From Thermoleophilia bacterium (GTDB lineage: Bacteria > Actinomycetota > Thermoleophilia > RBG-16-64-13), in contig JAOAGT010000001.1 of the NCBI GenBank assembly GCA_026415615.1, positions 246,572-310,571 of the forward strand: 64,000 nt of DNA. Reading direction: 5' to 3'. Positions 42,693 through 51,904 of the stretch are shown here, piece after piece; the first letter of the stretch is position 1, and every line of letters starts with the position of its first letter. The notes beneath the pieces were generated by a model. The model saw only the letters and a list, made by a program, of their open reading frames with translations, was not told the origin of the DNA and did not search any database. The position numbers and the translations under genes were made by a program.

Positions 42693-43226
42693 ATGTCAAG
42701 AATAGGAAAAGCACCCATAACAATTCCCAGTGGCGTCGAAGTAACGATCACTGGAAACACCGTGTCGGTGAAGGGGCCCAAAGGGGAACTGTCCCTCAAC
42801 GTGCATCCCAATATGCGCGTGCGGGTGAGTGACGGCGTCATGACCGTGGAACGGCCAGATGACTCGCGTCTTAACCGTTCCCTGCATGGGCTGACGCGGA
42901 CTCTTCTTGCCAACATGGTGACCGGAGTTACCGCCGGGTTCGAAAAAAGGCTTGAGATCCAGGGAGTGGGCTACAGAGCTTCCAAGAAAGGCTCTGATCT
43001 CGAGATTCTCGTTGGGTACTCTCACCCGGTGGTTGTGTCTCCGCCGGAGAATATAGAGTTTGAGGTCCCAACACCCACCCAGATCGTGGTCAGGGGAATT
43101 GATAAGCAGCTGGTGGGACAGGTAGCCGCCAACATCCGCGCTATTCGCAAGCCTGAGCCGTACAAAGGCAAAGGCATACGGTACGAAGGTGAAGTGGTGC
43201 GGCGCAAAGTTGGTAAGCGGGCTTAG
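42693..43226 (+). CDS. rplF: Ribosomal protein L6
   Basis: 177 residues from ATG 42693; upstream open frame overlaps rpsH and is not L6. [17 protein letters not shown] start, duplicated fold, and the rRNA-binding [20 protein letters not shown] end. Confidence 0.97.
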   Translation: MSRIGKAPITIPSGVEVTITGNTVSVKGPKGELSLNVHPNMRVRVSDGVMTVERPDDSRLNRSLHGLTRTLLANMVTGVTAGFEKRLEIQGVGYRASKKGSDLEILVGYSHPVVVSPPENIEFEVPTPTQIVVRGIDKQLVGQVAANIRAIRKPEPYKGKGIRYEGEVVRRKVGKRA

Positions 43227-43238
43227 GAAGAGATAAGC

Positions 43239-43595
43239 ATGGATGCCATTAGGAAGTTAAACCTACAGCGGGCCAGGAGGGCTCGGCGGGTGCGCAGCAA
43301 AGTGCGTGGCACTCCCGAACGTCCGCGCCTGTCTGTGTTTCGGTCCAACCGCGCCATATGGGCGCAGATCATTGACGACACACGTGGGCATACGCTGGTG
43401 AGCGCCGGCAGTGTCCATATCCAGGAGAAGGGTCTGTCGAAGACCGAGCAGGCAGCCAAGGTGGGCGAGCTCTTGGCTGAGCGCGCCAAGGCGTTAGGAA
43501 TTTCGCGCGTAGTCTTCGACCGAGGCCCGTACCTTTATCACGGCCGGGTAAAAGCTCTGGCTGACGGTGCTCGCCAGGGCGGTCTTGAGTTCTGA
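43239..43595 (+). CDS. rplR: Ribosomal protein L18
   Basis: 118 residues. Basic N-terminus, [20 protein letters not shown] core and the C-terminal [20 protein letters not shown] motif. Binds 5S rRNA with L5. Confidence 0.97.
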   Translation: MDAIRKLNLQRARRARRVRSKVRGTPERPRLSVFRSNRAIWAQIIDDTRGHTLVSAGSVHIQEKGLSKTEQAAKVGELLAERAKALGISRVVFDRGPYLYHGRVKALADGARQGGLEF

Positions 43596-43612
43596 GGGAG
43601 AGGGGTAGCACT

Positions 43613-44218
43613 TTGGCACAGATCAAAGCAGATGCGCTCAACCTTCAGGAGAGCGTGGTCCACATTAACCGCGTGGCCAAGGTGGTCAAGGGTGGTCGAC
43701 GCTTCTCCTTCACTGCTCTTGTCGTGGTGGGCGACGGAGAGAGCACGGTCGGTGTAGGTTATGGCAAGGCCAAGGAGGTCCCCTTGGCTATCCAAAAGGC
43801 CATCGAGGACGCGCGCAAGAACCTTTTCCAAGTTCCTAAGCATGGGACCACCATTACCCATGAGGTCATCGGCCACTACAAGTCTGGTTTAGTGGTGATG
43901 AGGCCTGCTTCTCCGGGTACCGGGGTGATTGCGGGAGGCGGAGTCCGGGCTTTGCTGGAACTTGGGGGAATTCATGATGTGCTTGCCAAGAGTCTCGGCA
44001 GCACTAACCCCATCAACATGGTCCGAGCGGCCGAGCGAGGGCTTCGTGCCCTGCGGCGTCCTGAGGATATTGCCATGCAGCGTGGCAAGACCGTGGCAGA
44101 GATTCTTGGCAAGGCGCCGACTAAGCGCAGGGGCAGACAGCAGGCTGTCGACGGCGGCGCTCCACTGGCAGCACCCGAGTCTCCAGAGACGGAGGCTGCA
44201 GCCCAAACGGAGGAGTGA
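43613..44218 (+). CDS. rpsE: Ribosomal protein S5
   Basis: 201 residues from TTG 43613 with GGGAGAGGGG upstream. The N-terminal RNA-binding loop ([18 protein letters not shown]) and C-terminal domain ([19 protein letters not shown]) are standard. After about residue 170 there is a longer variable tail ([21 protein letters not shown]). Confidence 0.97.
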   Translation: MAQIKADALNLQESVVHINRVAKVVKGGRRFSFTALVVVGDGESTVGVGYGKAKEVPLAIQKAIEDARKNLFQVPKHGTTITHEVIGHYKSGLVVMRPASPGTGVIAGGGVRALLELGGIHDVLAKSLGSTNPINMVRAAERGLRALRRPEDIAMQRGKTVAEILGKAPTKRRGRQQAVDGGAPLAAPESPETEAAAQTEE

Positions 44219-44224
44219 CGACCT

Positions 44225-44416
44225 ATGCTCAAGATTACTCAGGTCAAGAGTCGAATAGACCGCAAAAAGGATCACAAGGCTACTCTCGACGCCTTGGGTC
44301 TCACGCGAGTAGGGCAGACTGTGTACCACGAAGACACTCCGGCCATTCGGGGCATGGTGCAGAAAGTGTCCTACTTGCTTAAGGTGGAAGTAGTAGACGT
44401 CGAAGACAAGGAATAG
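44225..44416 (+). CDS. rpmD: Ribosomal protein L30
   Basis: 63 residues from ATG 44225. [25 protein letters not shown] and the [16 protein letters not shown] segment are L30 signatures. Absent in some lineages, so its presence is informative. Confidence 0.95.
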   Translation: MLKITQVKSRIDRKKDHKATLDALGLTRVGQTVYHEDTPAIRGMVQKVSYLLKVEVVDVEDKE

Positions 44417-44419
44417 GCG

Positions 44420-44899
44420 ATGGCAGCAGAGATATTCCTGCACAACCTTCGGCCGGATCCCGGCGCTCGCCGTGAGCGCAAGCGTGTAGGACGCGGCGAG
44501 GGTTCAGGTCTAGGTAAGACAGCAGGCAGAGGTCACAAGGGCTCGAATCAGCGGTCAGGAGGCCGGGTTTCTCCCCGCTATGAAGGTGGCCAAATGCCGT
44601 TGCATATGAGACTACCCAAGCAGCGGGGTCCGTTAGCCAAGACCTCGATGCCTATCGGCCCGTTCCGGACTTATATGACTCCGGTTAACCTCTCCAGGCT
44701 TAGTGTGTTCTCGGCTGGAGAAGAAGTTACTCCGGAAACCCTGGTTGAGAAGGGCATTATCAAGAAGCCTACGGAGAGAGTAAAGATTCTTGCTGTTGGC
44801 GAGCTCTCCCAGCCTCTTGTCATCCGCGCACATGCCTTTAGTGCAGCTGCTCTGGCAAAGATTGAGGCAGCCGGCGGCAAAGCCGAGGTCATCGAGTAA
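44420..44899 (+). CDS. rplO: Ribosomal protein L15
   Basis: 159 residues from ATG 44420. N-terminal glycine-rich RNA-binding region (RKRVGRGEGSGLGKTAGRGHKG) and C-terminal globular domain (LVIRAHAFSAAALAKIEAAGG). Precedes secY, as in the canonical spc operon. Confidence 0.97.
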   Translation: MAAEIFLHNLRPDPGARRERKRVGRGEGSGLGKTAGRGHKGSNQRSGGRVSPRYEGGQMPLHMRLPKQRGPLAKTSMPIGPFRTYMTPVNLSRLSVFSAGEEVTPETLVEKGIIKKPTERVKILAVGELSQPLVIRAHAFSAAALAKIEAAGGKAEVIE

Positions 44900-44944
44900 A
44901 AGGGCCGGCTTGCTTCCTGCAGACCATAATGGAGTGAGGAGCTA

Positions 44945-46195
44945 ATGTTCCAGTCGCTTGTGAACGCGTGGAAGCTTCCGGATCTGCGCAAGAAGCTTCT
45001 TTTTACTGCTCTAATCGTAGCTATCTATAGATTAGGTTGCTACATCCCGGTGCCCGGCATCAATGTCAAGGCAGTGGAAGAGATGTTCGGAGCCGGGGGC
45101 GTGTTTGACTTCTACAACCTGTTCACGGGCGGCGGTCTGCAAAGAGTGGCTATCTTTGCTATGGGCATCATGCCCTACATTACTGCCTCCATCATTATGC
45201 AACTTCTCGCCTTGGTGATCCCTCGTCTCGAGGCACTCATGAAGGAAGGCCCTAGTGGCCAGAAGAAGGTAAACCAATACACCAGATATTTCACGGCGGT
45301 CTTGGCCTTCATTCAGGCTATTGGCTTTGTCTTCTTATTCCGTAGCTACGGAGCCTTCCCGCCGGAGGCTCCTTTGACCCCGCTGCGCTTTTATCTTGTG
45401 GTTCTCACACTGACGGTGGGAACGGTCATGGTCATGTGGCTAGGGGAGCTAGTGACCCAGCGGGGAATTGGCAACGGGATTTCGCTCATGATCTTCGCGA
45501 GCATTGTGTCTCGTCTGCCAAGCGGTCTGCATAAGCTTTTCTCTATGAACCCAGGAATATGGGTGGCCATGGCCGTCATAGCCGTGCTCGTCGTTGTGTT
45601 TGTTATCTACGTCACGCAGGGGCAGCGGCGAATTCAAGTCCAGTACGCAAAGCGAGTGGTGGGGCGCCGGGTTTACGGCGGACAAAGCACTTACCTCCCG
45701 TTGCGCGTCAACATGGCGGGAGTGATCCCTGTTATCTTTGCCTCCTCCGTTCTTCTGTTCCCGGTGACGTTGGCGCAAATGACGCCTTGGTCGTGGACGC
45801 AGAAGTTAGCTGATGTCTTCCGGCCAAGCTCATGGTGGTATATTGCGGCTGAAGTCATACTGATTGTTCTCTTTACTTACTTCTACACGGCTGTTCAATT
45901 CAATCCCATTGATCAGGCCGATAATCTCAAGAAATACGGCGGCTTTATCCCAGGAATTAGACCAGGCCGACCCACAGCAGAGTATCTTGACCGCGTGCTC
46001 ACGCGCATAACCTTCCCTGGGGCGCTGTTCCTGGCGGCTATTGTTCTACTGCCTAGCATTTTGTACGCGACGATGAAGGTGCCCTTCTATTTTGGCGGCA
46101 CCTCTCTCCTGATCGTCATCGGTGTTGCTCTGGACACCATGCAGCAGATGGAAGCGCAGTTACTCATGCGCCACTACGAAGGATTCCTCAAGTAG
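44945..46195 (+). CDS. secY: Preprotein translocase subunit SecY
   Basis: 416-residue channel subunit with ten predicted membrane helices. Plug and pore region GGGLQRVAIFAMGIMPYITASIIMQLL is typical, and the cytoplasmic loop VQYAKRVVGRRVYGGQSTYLPLRVN binds the ribosome and SecA. Partner of SecE encoded at 19578. Coupled downstream of rplO in the spc operon. Confidence 0.98.
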   Translation: MFQSLVNAWKLPDLRKKLLFTALIVAIYRLGCYIPVPGINVKAVEEMFGAGGVFDFYNLFTGGGLQRVAIFAMGIMPYITASIIMQLLALVIPRLEALMKEGPSGQKKVNQYTRYFTAVLAFIQAIGFVFLFRSYGAFPPEAPLTPLRFYLVVLTLTVGTVMVMWLGELVTQRGIGNGISLMIFASIVSRLPSGLHKLFSMNPGIWVAMAVIAVLVVVFVIYVTQGQRRIQVQYAKRVVGRRVYGGQSTYLPLRVNMAGVIPVIFASSVLLFPVTLAQMTPWSWTQKLADVFRPSSWWYIAAEVILIVLFTYFYTAVQFNPIDQADNLKKYGGFIPGIRPGRPTAEYLDRVLTRITFPGALFLAAIVLLPSILYATMKVPFYFGGTSLLIVIGVALDTMQQMEAQLLMRHYEGFLK

Positions 46196-46236
46196 TGTTG
46201 TTGATTGGGTAAGGCGGAGAAAAGGACCGAGGTAAT

Positions 46237-46902
46237 ATGAGCCAGCTAAATCTTGTTCTTTTGGGACCACCCGGGGCCGGCAAGGGGACGCAGGCCGCAC
46301 GCATTGTGGCTGATTATGGCATTCCGCACATTTCCACTGGGGATATTCTGCGAGCGGCCGTGAAGGAGCAGACTCCTCTTGGTCTAGAGGCCAAGAAGTA
46401 CATGGATGCTGGCGAGCTTGTGCCGGACAGTGTGGTCATAGGTATCGTCAAGGATCGTCTCAACCAGCCCGACACGGCCCAGGGCTTCTTAATGGACGGG
46501 TTTCCGCGCACGATACCGCAGGCAGAGGCGCTGGATCAGGCGCTGGCCGAACTGGATAGAGCAGTTACTAAGGTCCTTGTAATGCTGGTTGAGGAGGAAG
46601 TGCTTGTGCGGCGCTTGACTGGCCGGCGGGTGTGCCGGTCGTGTGGCGCACTTTTCCACATCTATCTCAACCCGCCAAAGGTAGAAGGAGTGTGTGATCT
46701 CTGCGGAGGCGAGCTCTACCAGCGCGACGACGACAATGAGGTCACGGTGCGGAACCGCCTTGAGGTTTATCGTAAACAGACTGAGCCCCTGATTGACTAC
46801 TACGATCAGGCGGGGTTGGTGGTCCGTCTTGATGGCAGTCTTCCTCCGGACGAGGTCTATGCAGAAATCCAGGCGGTACTGGGTGCGCCCAAGGCCCAAT
46901 AG
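46237..46902 (+). CDS. adk: Adenylate kinase, zinc-LID type
   Basis: 221 residues. P-loop GPPGAGKGTQ near residues 8-17, DGFPRT, and a LID with CRSCG and CDLCG as a four-cysteine zinc site, the long form of Gram-positive and thermophilic bacteria. Converts AMP plus ATP to two ADP. Its usual place is between secY and map. Confidence 0.98.
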   Translation: MSQLNLVLLGPPGAGKGTQAARIVADYGIPHISTGDILRAAVKEQTPLGLEAKKYMDAGELVPDSVVIGIVKDRLNQPDTAQGFLMDGFPRTIPQAEALDQALAELDRAVTKVLVMLVEEEVLVRRLTGRRVCRSCGALFHIYLNPPKVEGVCDLCGGELYQRDDDNEVTVRNRLEVYRKQTEPLIDYYDQAGLVVRLDGSLPPDEVYAEIQAVLGAPKAQ

Positions 46903-46933
46903 AAGGCCAAAGAGCAGGCAGAGTTCAACCACA

Positions 46934-47719
46934 GTGATAATTCGAAAGTCGCAGGCTGAAATCGAGAAAATGGCCCGAGCGGGCGCGATAGTGTGGGGTT
47001 GTCTGGAGCTGATCGCGGAGCATATAGAGCCCGGAGTCACGACCGGAGAGTTGGACAAGTTGGCCGAAAGATACATACGAAGCAGGGGTGGCATTCCTAC
47101 GTTCAAAGGGTACCGGGGTTTTCCGGGGTCCATTTGCGCTTCCGTGAACGATGTAGTTGTGCACGGGATCCCTGGAAAGACCAGGCTGCGCGAGGGTGAC
47201 ATCGTTGGTATCGATGTGGGCGTAACACTCGAGGGCTACGTGGCTGACGCGGCTCGCACTTTCCCGGTAGGCGAGATCTCGCCGGAAGCGAGAAGACTTC
47301 TCAAAGTTACAGAGGAGTGTCTAGAGCTCGGAATTGCTCAGTGCCGTCCTGGGAATCGAGTGGGGGACATTTCGCACGCTGTGCAAAAACATGCAGAGGC
47401 CCACGGCTATTCGGTTGTGCGCAGCATGGTTGGCCACGGCGTGGGTCGCTCCATGCACGAAGATCCCCAGGTCCCCAATTTTGGGCCGCCGGGGCAGGGT
47501 CCCGAACTACGGGAGGGCATGGTGCTGGCCATAGAGCCCATGGTGAACATGGGCGGCTGGGAGGTCGAGATCGGCGAGGACCATTGGGCCGTATTGACCA
47601 AAGACGGCAGTCTGTCTGCTCATTTTGAGCACACTGTGGCTATAACCAAGGAGGGGCCGAGGGTCCTTACTCTGCCACAGGGAGTGTCAACCTTGGCAGC
47701 ATCGGGGCGTGTGATATGA
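46934..47719 (+). CDS. map: Methionine aminopeptidase, type I
   Basis: 261 residues from GTG 46934; the longer open frame from 46793 overlaps adk. Metal ligands are in GIDVGVTLEGYVADAARTF (two Asp), GHGVG (His), AIEPM (Glu) and FEHTV (Glu). Removes the start methionine from new proteins. The 31-base gap to adk has a weak ribosome site. Confidence 0.96.
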   Translation: MIIRKSQAEIEKMARAGAIVWGCLELIAEHIEPGVTTGELDKLAERYIRSRGGIPTFKGYRGFPGSICASVNDVVVHGIPGKTRLREGDIVGIDVGVTLEGYVADAARTFPVGEISPEARRLLKVTEECLELGIAQCRPGNRVGDISHAVQKHAEAHGYSVVRSMVGHGVGRSMHEDPQVPNFGPPGQGPELREGMVLAIEPMVNMGGWEVEIGEDHWAVLTKDGSLSAHFEHTVAITKEGPRVLTLPQGVSTLAASGRVI

Positions 47720-47763
47720 TTAGCGGCCAGCGTTTTTGAGTCAGTGTGGGTGGTTTTTCTCCT

Positions 47764-47985
47764 ATGTCTCCGAAGGAAGAAGCCATAGAACTAGAAGGTG
47801 AAGTTATTGAGGCCCTGCCCAACACCATGTTCAGGGTCCGGCTGGATAATGACCTTCAAATACTGGCTCATATTTCTGGCAAGATGCGTATGAACTACAT
47901 CCGGATCCTGCCGGGGGATAGGGTCAAGGTGGAAGTGTCGCCCTATGACCTAACTAGGGGCCGGATTGTATATCGGTTTAAGTAA
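47764..47985 (+). CDS. infA: Translation initiation factor IF-1
   Basis: 73 residues from ATG 47764. OB-fold with [20 protein letters not shown] and [22 protein letters not shown] 47746 would add six unusual residues. Placed between map and rpmJ as in many bacteria. Confidence 0.97.
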   Translation: MSPKEEAIELEGEVIEALPNTMFRVRLDNDLQILAHISGKMRMNYIRILPGDRVKVEVSPYDLTRGRIVYRFK

Positions 47986-48000
47986 GTAAAGGGGCGTGTG

Positions 48001-48114
48001 ATGAAAGTCAGACCGTCGGTGAAGCCGATGTGCGAAAAGTGCAAAGTGATCAGACGCCGGGGCGTGGTTCTGGTTATTTGCCAGAATCCTCGCCACAAAC
48101 AGCGGCAAGGTTAG
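48001..48114 (+). CDS. rpmJ: Ribosomal protein L36
   Basis: 37 residues from ATG 48001: [19 protein letters not shown] then [12 protein letters not shown]. Cysteines 11, 14 and 27 and histidine 32 form the usual zinc knuckle. Confidence 0.97.
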   Translation: MKVRPSVKPMCEKCKVIRRRGVVLVICQNPRHKQRQG

Positions 48115-48127
48115 GCAGGAGTAACGT

Positions 48128-48505
48128 ATGGCTCGAATTGCTGGCGTAACTCTCCCGCGGGAGAAGCGGATAGAGATTGGTCTCACATATATCTACGGCA
48201 TCGGGCGGTCTCTGTCCAACAAGATTCTGCAAGCGGTAAACATTCATCCTGACACCAAGGTTAAGGACCTGACTGAGGATGAAGAGGTCCGCTTGCGCAA
48301 CTACATCGAAGAAAATATTGTGGTTGAGGGCGATCTCCGCCGGGAGATCAGCCAGAACATCAAGCGGCTGATGGAGATCGGTTGCTATCGAGGCATACGA
48401 CATCGGCGTGGCTTGCCCGTCCGCGGCCAGCGCACCAAGACCAACGCCCGGGTGCGCAAGGGGCATAAGCCAACCGTCGGTGTGAAGAAGAAGGCGCGCA
48501 CTTAA
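48128..48505 (+). CDS. rpsM: Ribosomal protein S13
   Basis: 125 residues from ATG 48128. [25 protein letters not shown] start, helix-two-turn-helix, and the basic tail [19 protein letters not shown] touching P-site tRNA. First gene of the alpha operon. Confidence 0.97.
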   Translation: MARIAGVTLPREKRIEIGLTYIYGIGRSLSNKILQAVNIHPDTKVKDLTEDEEVRLRNYIEENIVVEGDLRREISQNIKRLMEIGCYRGIRHRRGLPVRGQRTKTNARVRKGHKPTVGVKKKART

Positions 48506-48535
48506 GGCGTCGACTACTTCGCAGAGGTAGGATAG

Positions 48536-48566
48536 GACGGAGTTAAGGCTAGGGACGGAGTCAAGG
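48536..48566 (+). repeat. Short direct repeat in the rpsM-rpsK gap
   Basis: GACGGAGTTAAGG (48536-48548) and GACGGAGTCAAGG (48554-48566) differ at one base and are 18 bases apart. The second copy provides the AAGG in front of the rpsK start, so it may simply be a duplicated ribosome site. Confidence 0.5.
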
Positions 48567-48569
48567 AAT

Positions 48570-48971
48570 ATGCCGAAACCCAAACGGACCAGCAGCGCCG
48601 GCAGACGGCGAAAGGTACGCAAGAGCATCACCGTAGGCAATGCCTACATCAAGACCTCCTTCAACAACACGATTGTGACCCTCACCGACAAAGAGGGCAA
48701 CGTGATAGCTTGGGCAAGCGCGGGTACAGCCGGGTTTAAGGGCTCGCGCAAGTCCACACCGTTTGCCGCCCAGGTTGCTGCGGAAAAAGCTGCACGGGCG
48801 GCGATGGAACACGGGTTGCAAAAGGTGGATTGTTTTGTCAAGGGGCCGGGCAGCGGCCGGGAGACGGCCATTCGTTCCCTGCAAGCTGCTGGTCTGGATG
48901 TGACCAGCGTCAAGGATGTTACTCCGGTTCCTCACAATGGCTGCCGCCCCAAGAAGCGGCGTAGAGTCTGA
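48570..48971 (+). CDS. rpsK: Ribosomal protein S11
   Basis: 133 residues from ATG 48570. [21 protein letters not shown] core and the C-terminal [18 protein letters not shown] signature. Platform protein near the mRNA exit. Confidence 0.97.
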   Translation: MPKPKRTSSAGRRRKVRKSITVGNAYIKTSFNNTIVTLTDKEGNVIAWASAGTAGFKGSRKSTPFAAQVAAEKAARAAMEHGLQKVDCFVKGPGSGRETAIRSLQAAGLDVTSVKDVTPVPHNGCRPKKRRRV

Positions 48972-48985
48972 GAGGATGGGGACGA

Positions 48986-49612
48986 ATGGGTAGAGATTTG
49001 ACGCCTCAATGCAAGAAGTGCCGCCGGGAGGGCGAGAAGCTTCTGCTCAAGGGTGAGCGTTGTCTTACTGACAAGTGTGCACTTGAGCGCAGGGGATATC
49101 CCCCGGGAGAACACGGGCGAGGCCGCCGGCGCAAGCAATCGGATTATCTCTTGCAGCTCCGCGAAAAGCAGAAGGCCCGTCGTTACTACGGAATACTGGA
49201 AAAACAGTTCCGCAACTACTACAAGCTAGCCGCAAGGCAGCCAGGCGTGACGGGCGAGAACTTGTTGCGTCTACTGGAGCTGCGTCTGGACAACGTGGTT
49301 TACAGGTTGGGCTTTGGGGCCTCGCGGCGGCAAGCAAGGCAGTTAGTGCGGCATGGGCATTTCACCGTCAACGGGCGTAAGGTTAATATTCCTTCGTACC
49401 GCGTCAAACCGGACGATATTATTGCGGCGGTGGCGGACAAAGAGGGTGTGCGGGCTGTCATCCAGAACGCCATGGATCTGACGGCCTCAGTGCCCGCCTG
49501 GTTGCAGGCTGACTACGACAACATGGTGGGTAAGGTCCTCCGTCTGCCGGAGCGGGCGGATATTGATGTGCCGGTTCAGGAGTCGCTCATAGTAGAGCTC
49601 TACTCCAAGTAA
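48986..49612 (+). CDS. rpsD: Ribosomal protein S4, zinc-binding form
   Basis: 208 residues. N-terminal CKKC...C...C cysteine set (residues ~9-31) as in the zinc form, then an S4 RNA-binding domain ([37 protein letters not shown]). Early 30S assembly protein and translational repressor of the alpha operon in other bacteria. Confidence 0.97.
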   Translation: MGRDLTPQCKKCRREGEKLLLKGERCLTDKCALERRGYPPGEHGRGRRRKQSDYLLQLREKQKARRYYGILEKQFRNYYKLAARQPGVTGENLLRLLELRLDNVVYRLGFGASRRQARQLVRHGHFTVNGRKVNIPSYRVKPDDIIAAVADKEGVRAVIQNAMDLTASVPAWLQADYDNMVGKVLRLPERADIDVPVQESLIVELYSK

Positions 49613-49631
49613 TGCTTAGAAGGAGGGCCCG

Positions 49632-50573
49632 TTGCTAGATATTGCCACCCCTCATACTGTCTACGACGAAATCAGCGAGAACCTAGGCCGGCTTATCGTA
49701 GAGCCGCTAGCCCGGGGCTACGGCTATACCTTCGGTAACTCTTTGCGAAGAGTCTTACTTTCTTCGCTCGAAGGCGCCGCCATTTGTGCGGTTCGCATCA
49801 CCGGGGTGGAGCACGAGTTTTCGACTGTGCCACATCTGAAAGAAGATGTCACAGATGTAATCCTCAATCTGAAGAAACTGGTCTTCGTGCTACACGGGGA
49901 GGCCGACGAGCAAGAGGTCATGCTGGTCAAAGAGGGTCCGGCGGTGGTGACTGCGGCTGATATCTCCCTGCCGGCAAACGTGGAGCTCAAGAATCCAGAC
50001 GCCTACATAGGTACTCTAGAAGAGGGCGGTTTCCTGGAGATGCGGCTAACTGTGCGGAAGGGCAGGGGTTATGTCTCTGCCGATGACAACAAGCGTCCCG
50101 GGTGGCCGATTGGCGTTATACCAGTGGACTCGATATTCTCTCCTGTTCGCAGAGTCGCATATGCTGTGGAGGCCGCACGTGTTGGGCAACGCACCGACTT
50201 TGACAAGCTCATCCTTGAGGTGGAGACCAACGGTGCGATAGATCCGCGCACGGCTATTATCAAGGCAGCCACTATCCTACGGGATGATCTGCAGAGGATC
50301 TTCCTTGCCGGTGTGGAAGAACCCGCAGCCCCTGCGCCAGAGGCGAAGCCCGCGCCAGATGTTGGGGAGCCAGTCAACGACATGCCCATCGACGATCTTG
50401 ATCTGGGGGTGCGGTCGCTCAACTGCCTAAAGCGTGAAGGGATAATGACCGTAGGCGATCTCATTTCTCGGTCAGAACAAGAGCTCCTGTGCATTCCAAA
50501 CTTTGGTCGCAAGAGCTTGGAAGAGGTGCGGGAGCGTTTGAGAGAACACAATTTGAAGCTTAGAGGAGATTAG
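49632..50573 (+). CDS. rpoA: DNA-directed RNA polymerase subunit alpha
   Basis: 313 residues from TTG 49632 after AAGGAGGGCCC. N-terminal assembly domain (LARGYGYTFGNSLRRVLLSSLEGAAI) and a linker at about 235-250, then the C-terminal domain (residues 253-312) with the DNA-contact set R, N and C in GVRSLNC and the GRKSLEE hairpin. This domain is the closest match to the extra domain found at the end of RpoC. Confidence 0.98.
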   Translation: MLDIATPHTVYDEISENLGRLIVEPLARGYGYTFGNSLRRVLLSSLEGAAICAVRITGVEHEFSTVPHLKEDVTDVILNLKKLVFVLHGEADEQEVMLVKEGPAVVTAADISLPANVELKNPDAYIGTLEEGGFLEMRLTVRKGRGYVSADDNKRPGWPIGVIPVDSIFSPVRRVAYAVEAARVGQRTDFDKLILEVETNGAIDPRTAIIKAATILRDDLQRIFLAGVEEPAAPAPEAKPAPDVGEPVNDMPIDDLDLGVRSLNCLKREGIMTVGDLISRSEQELLCIPNFGRKSLEEVRERLREHNLKLRGD

Positions 50574-50574
50574 G

Positions 50575-50925
50575 GTGAGGCACCAGAGAAAAGGTAGGCG
50601 ATTGGGCGTCCAGCCGGATCACCGGCGTCTCATGCTGGCCAACCTTGCCTGCTCTGTGCTTGAGCATGAGCGCATCAAGACCACAGAGGCTAAAGCCAAA
50701 GAGGTAAAGCCTCTGGTGGAAAGAATGATCACGCTGGGAAAGGCTGGCGACTTGCATTCGCGACGCTTGGCCATTAGCCAGCTGCGAAACAAGAAGATCA
50801 CATACAAACTGTTTAACGAGATTGCTCCGAGATATGCCGAACGTCCCGGCGGCTATACGCGTATTGTCAGGATTGGGCCGCGGCTTGGGGACGGAGCCGA
50901 GATGGTCTACTTGGAGCTCGTGTAG
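50575..50925 (+). CDS. rplQ: Ribosomal protein L17
   Basis: 116 residues from GTG 50575, one base after rpoA. MRHQRKGRRLGVQPDHRRLMLANLA is the family signature, and it ends YTRIVRIGPRLGDGAEMVYLELV. Last gene of the alpha operon. Confidence 0.97.
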   Translation: MRHQRKGRRLGVQPDHRRLMLANLACSVLEHERIKTTEAKAKEVKPLVERMITLGKAGDLHSRRLAISQLRNKKITYKLFNEIAPRYAERPGGYTRIVRIGPRLGDGAEMVYLELV

Positions 50926-50956
50926 CTCGCGTTTTTGCGCCTTTCATAGCGCTGTT

Positions 50957-51007
50957 AGCAAAAGCAGGAAGTGCCGGATTCGCAAGTGGGTCCGGCCTTT
51001 TGCTTTG
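50957..51007 (+). terminator. Terminator-like structure after rplQ
   Basis: Outer arms AGCAAAAG (50957-50964) and CTTTTGCT (50997-51004) enclose GCCGGA/TCCGGC, and the 3' arm is itself U-rich. It could end the ribosomal superoperon, with truA partly uncoupled. Confidence 0.6.
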
Positions 51008-51081
51008 TATGGGTACACCGTGGTAGCTTCGAAATGCGGTGATCCTCGTGTTTTGGCTTCAGGAGGGGCTGCTTTACCGTT

Positions 51082-51873
51082 GTGGCTTCCAAGAAGGCTA
51101 GCGCAATGACAAAGAACAAGAGTAAGCGTTACCGCATGGAGCTTCAGTATGACGGCACCGGCTTGCATGGGTGGGCTAAGCAGGACGGCTTGCTGACTGT
51201 TCAGGGATGCTTGGAGAAGGCGTTCGAAACCGTGCTCGGTGAGGCCCCTTCTATGCGAGTTGCGGGTCGCACCGATGCCGGAGTGCACGCTAGGCGGCAG
51301 GTGGTCAGCTTGGACCTGCCACAAGGACTAGAGCTTGACCGACTCCGGGCTTCGCTCAATGCTCTCACGCCTCCTGGGATTGCTGTGCTAGGTATTTTCC
51401 CGGCTCCCCGAGATTTTGACGCTCGCAAAGATGCGGTTAGTCGGACGTATCGTTACTTTATTTTCCGGGGACCTGTCCGGTCGCCTTTTTGGGATCGATA
51501 CAGCTGGCACGTTCCTTATCCGCTGGATATGGCGGCTATGCAGGAGGCGGCAGCGATTATGGTCGGACAGCACAACTTGACGGCCTTCACGCCTGCCGAT
51601 ACCGAGCACGTTTACTTTGAACGTCGTGTTTTCCGGTGCAGATGGGGGCGCAGAACAGGGGGTTGCGTCTACCTTGAGATAGAGGCGGAGGCTTTTCTTC
51701 GTCACATGGTTAGGGTGCTGGTAGGAACAATTGTTGAGGTTGGCATGGGTAAGCGGACTGTTTCTGACTTCGCACAGCTACTAGAGGGGCGTCCGCGGAC
51801 TGCGGCGGGTCCAACGGCGCCTGCTTGCGGACTGTTTCTGTGGGATGTTCGTTACAAACCCAGGTCAAGGTAA
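51082..51873 (+). CDS. truA: tRNA pseudouridine(38-40) synthase
   Basis: About 263 residues. Catalytic aspartate in RVAGRTDAGVHARRQV, ELQYDGTGLHGWAKQ near the start and FLRHMVRVLVGTIVEVG in the second half. GTG 51082 has AGGAGGGG 13 bases upstream; ATG 51106 is an alternative start. Usually followed by rplM, but here two molybdoenzyme genes intervene. Confidence 0.95.
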   Translation: MASKKASAMTKNKSKRYRMELQYDGTGLHGWAKQDGLLTVQGCLEKAFETVLGEAPSMRVAGRTDAGVHARRQVVSLDLPQGLELDRLRASLNALTPPGIAVLGIFPAPRDFDARKDAVSRTYRYFIFRGPVRSPFWDRYSWHVPYPLDMAAMQEAAAIMVGQHNLTAFTPADTEHVYFERRVFRCRWGRRTGGCVYLEIEAEAFLRHMVRVLVGTIVEVGMGKRTVSDFAQLLEGRPRTAAGPTAPACGLFLWDVRYKPRSR

Positions 51874-51904
51874 CCAGGGAAGATAGTTAGGAAGGTAGGG
51901 CGCA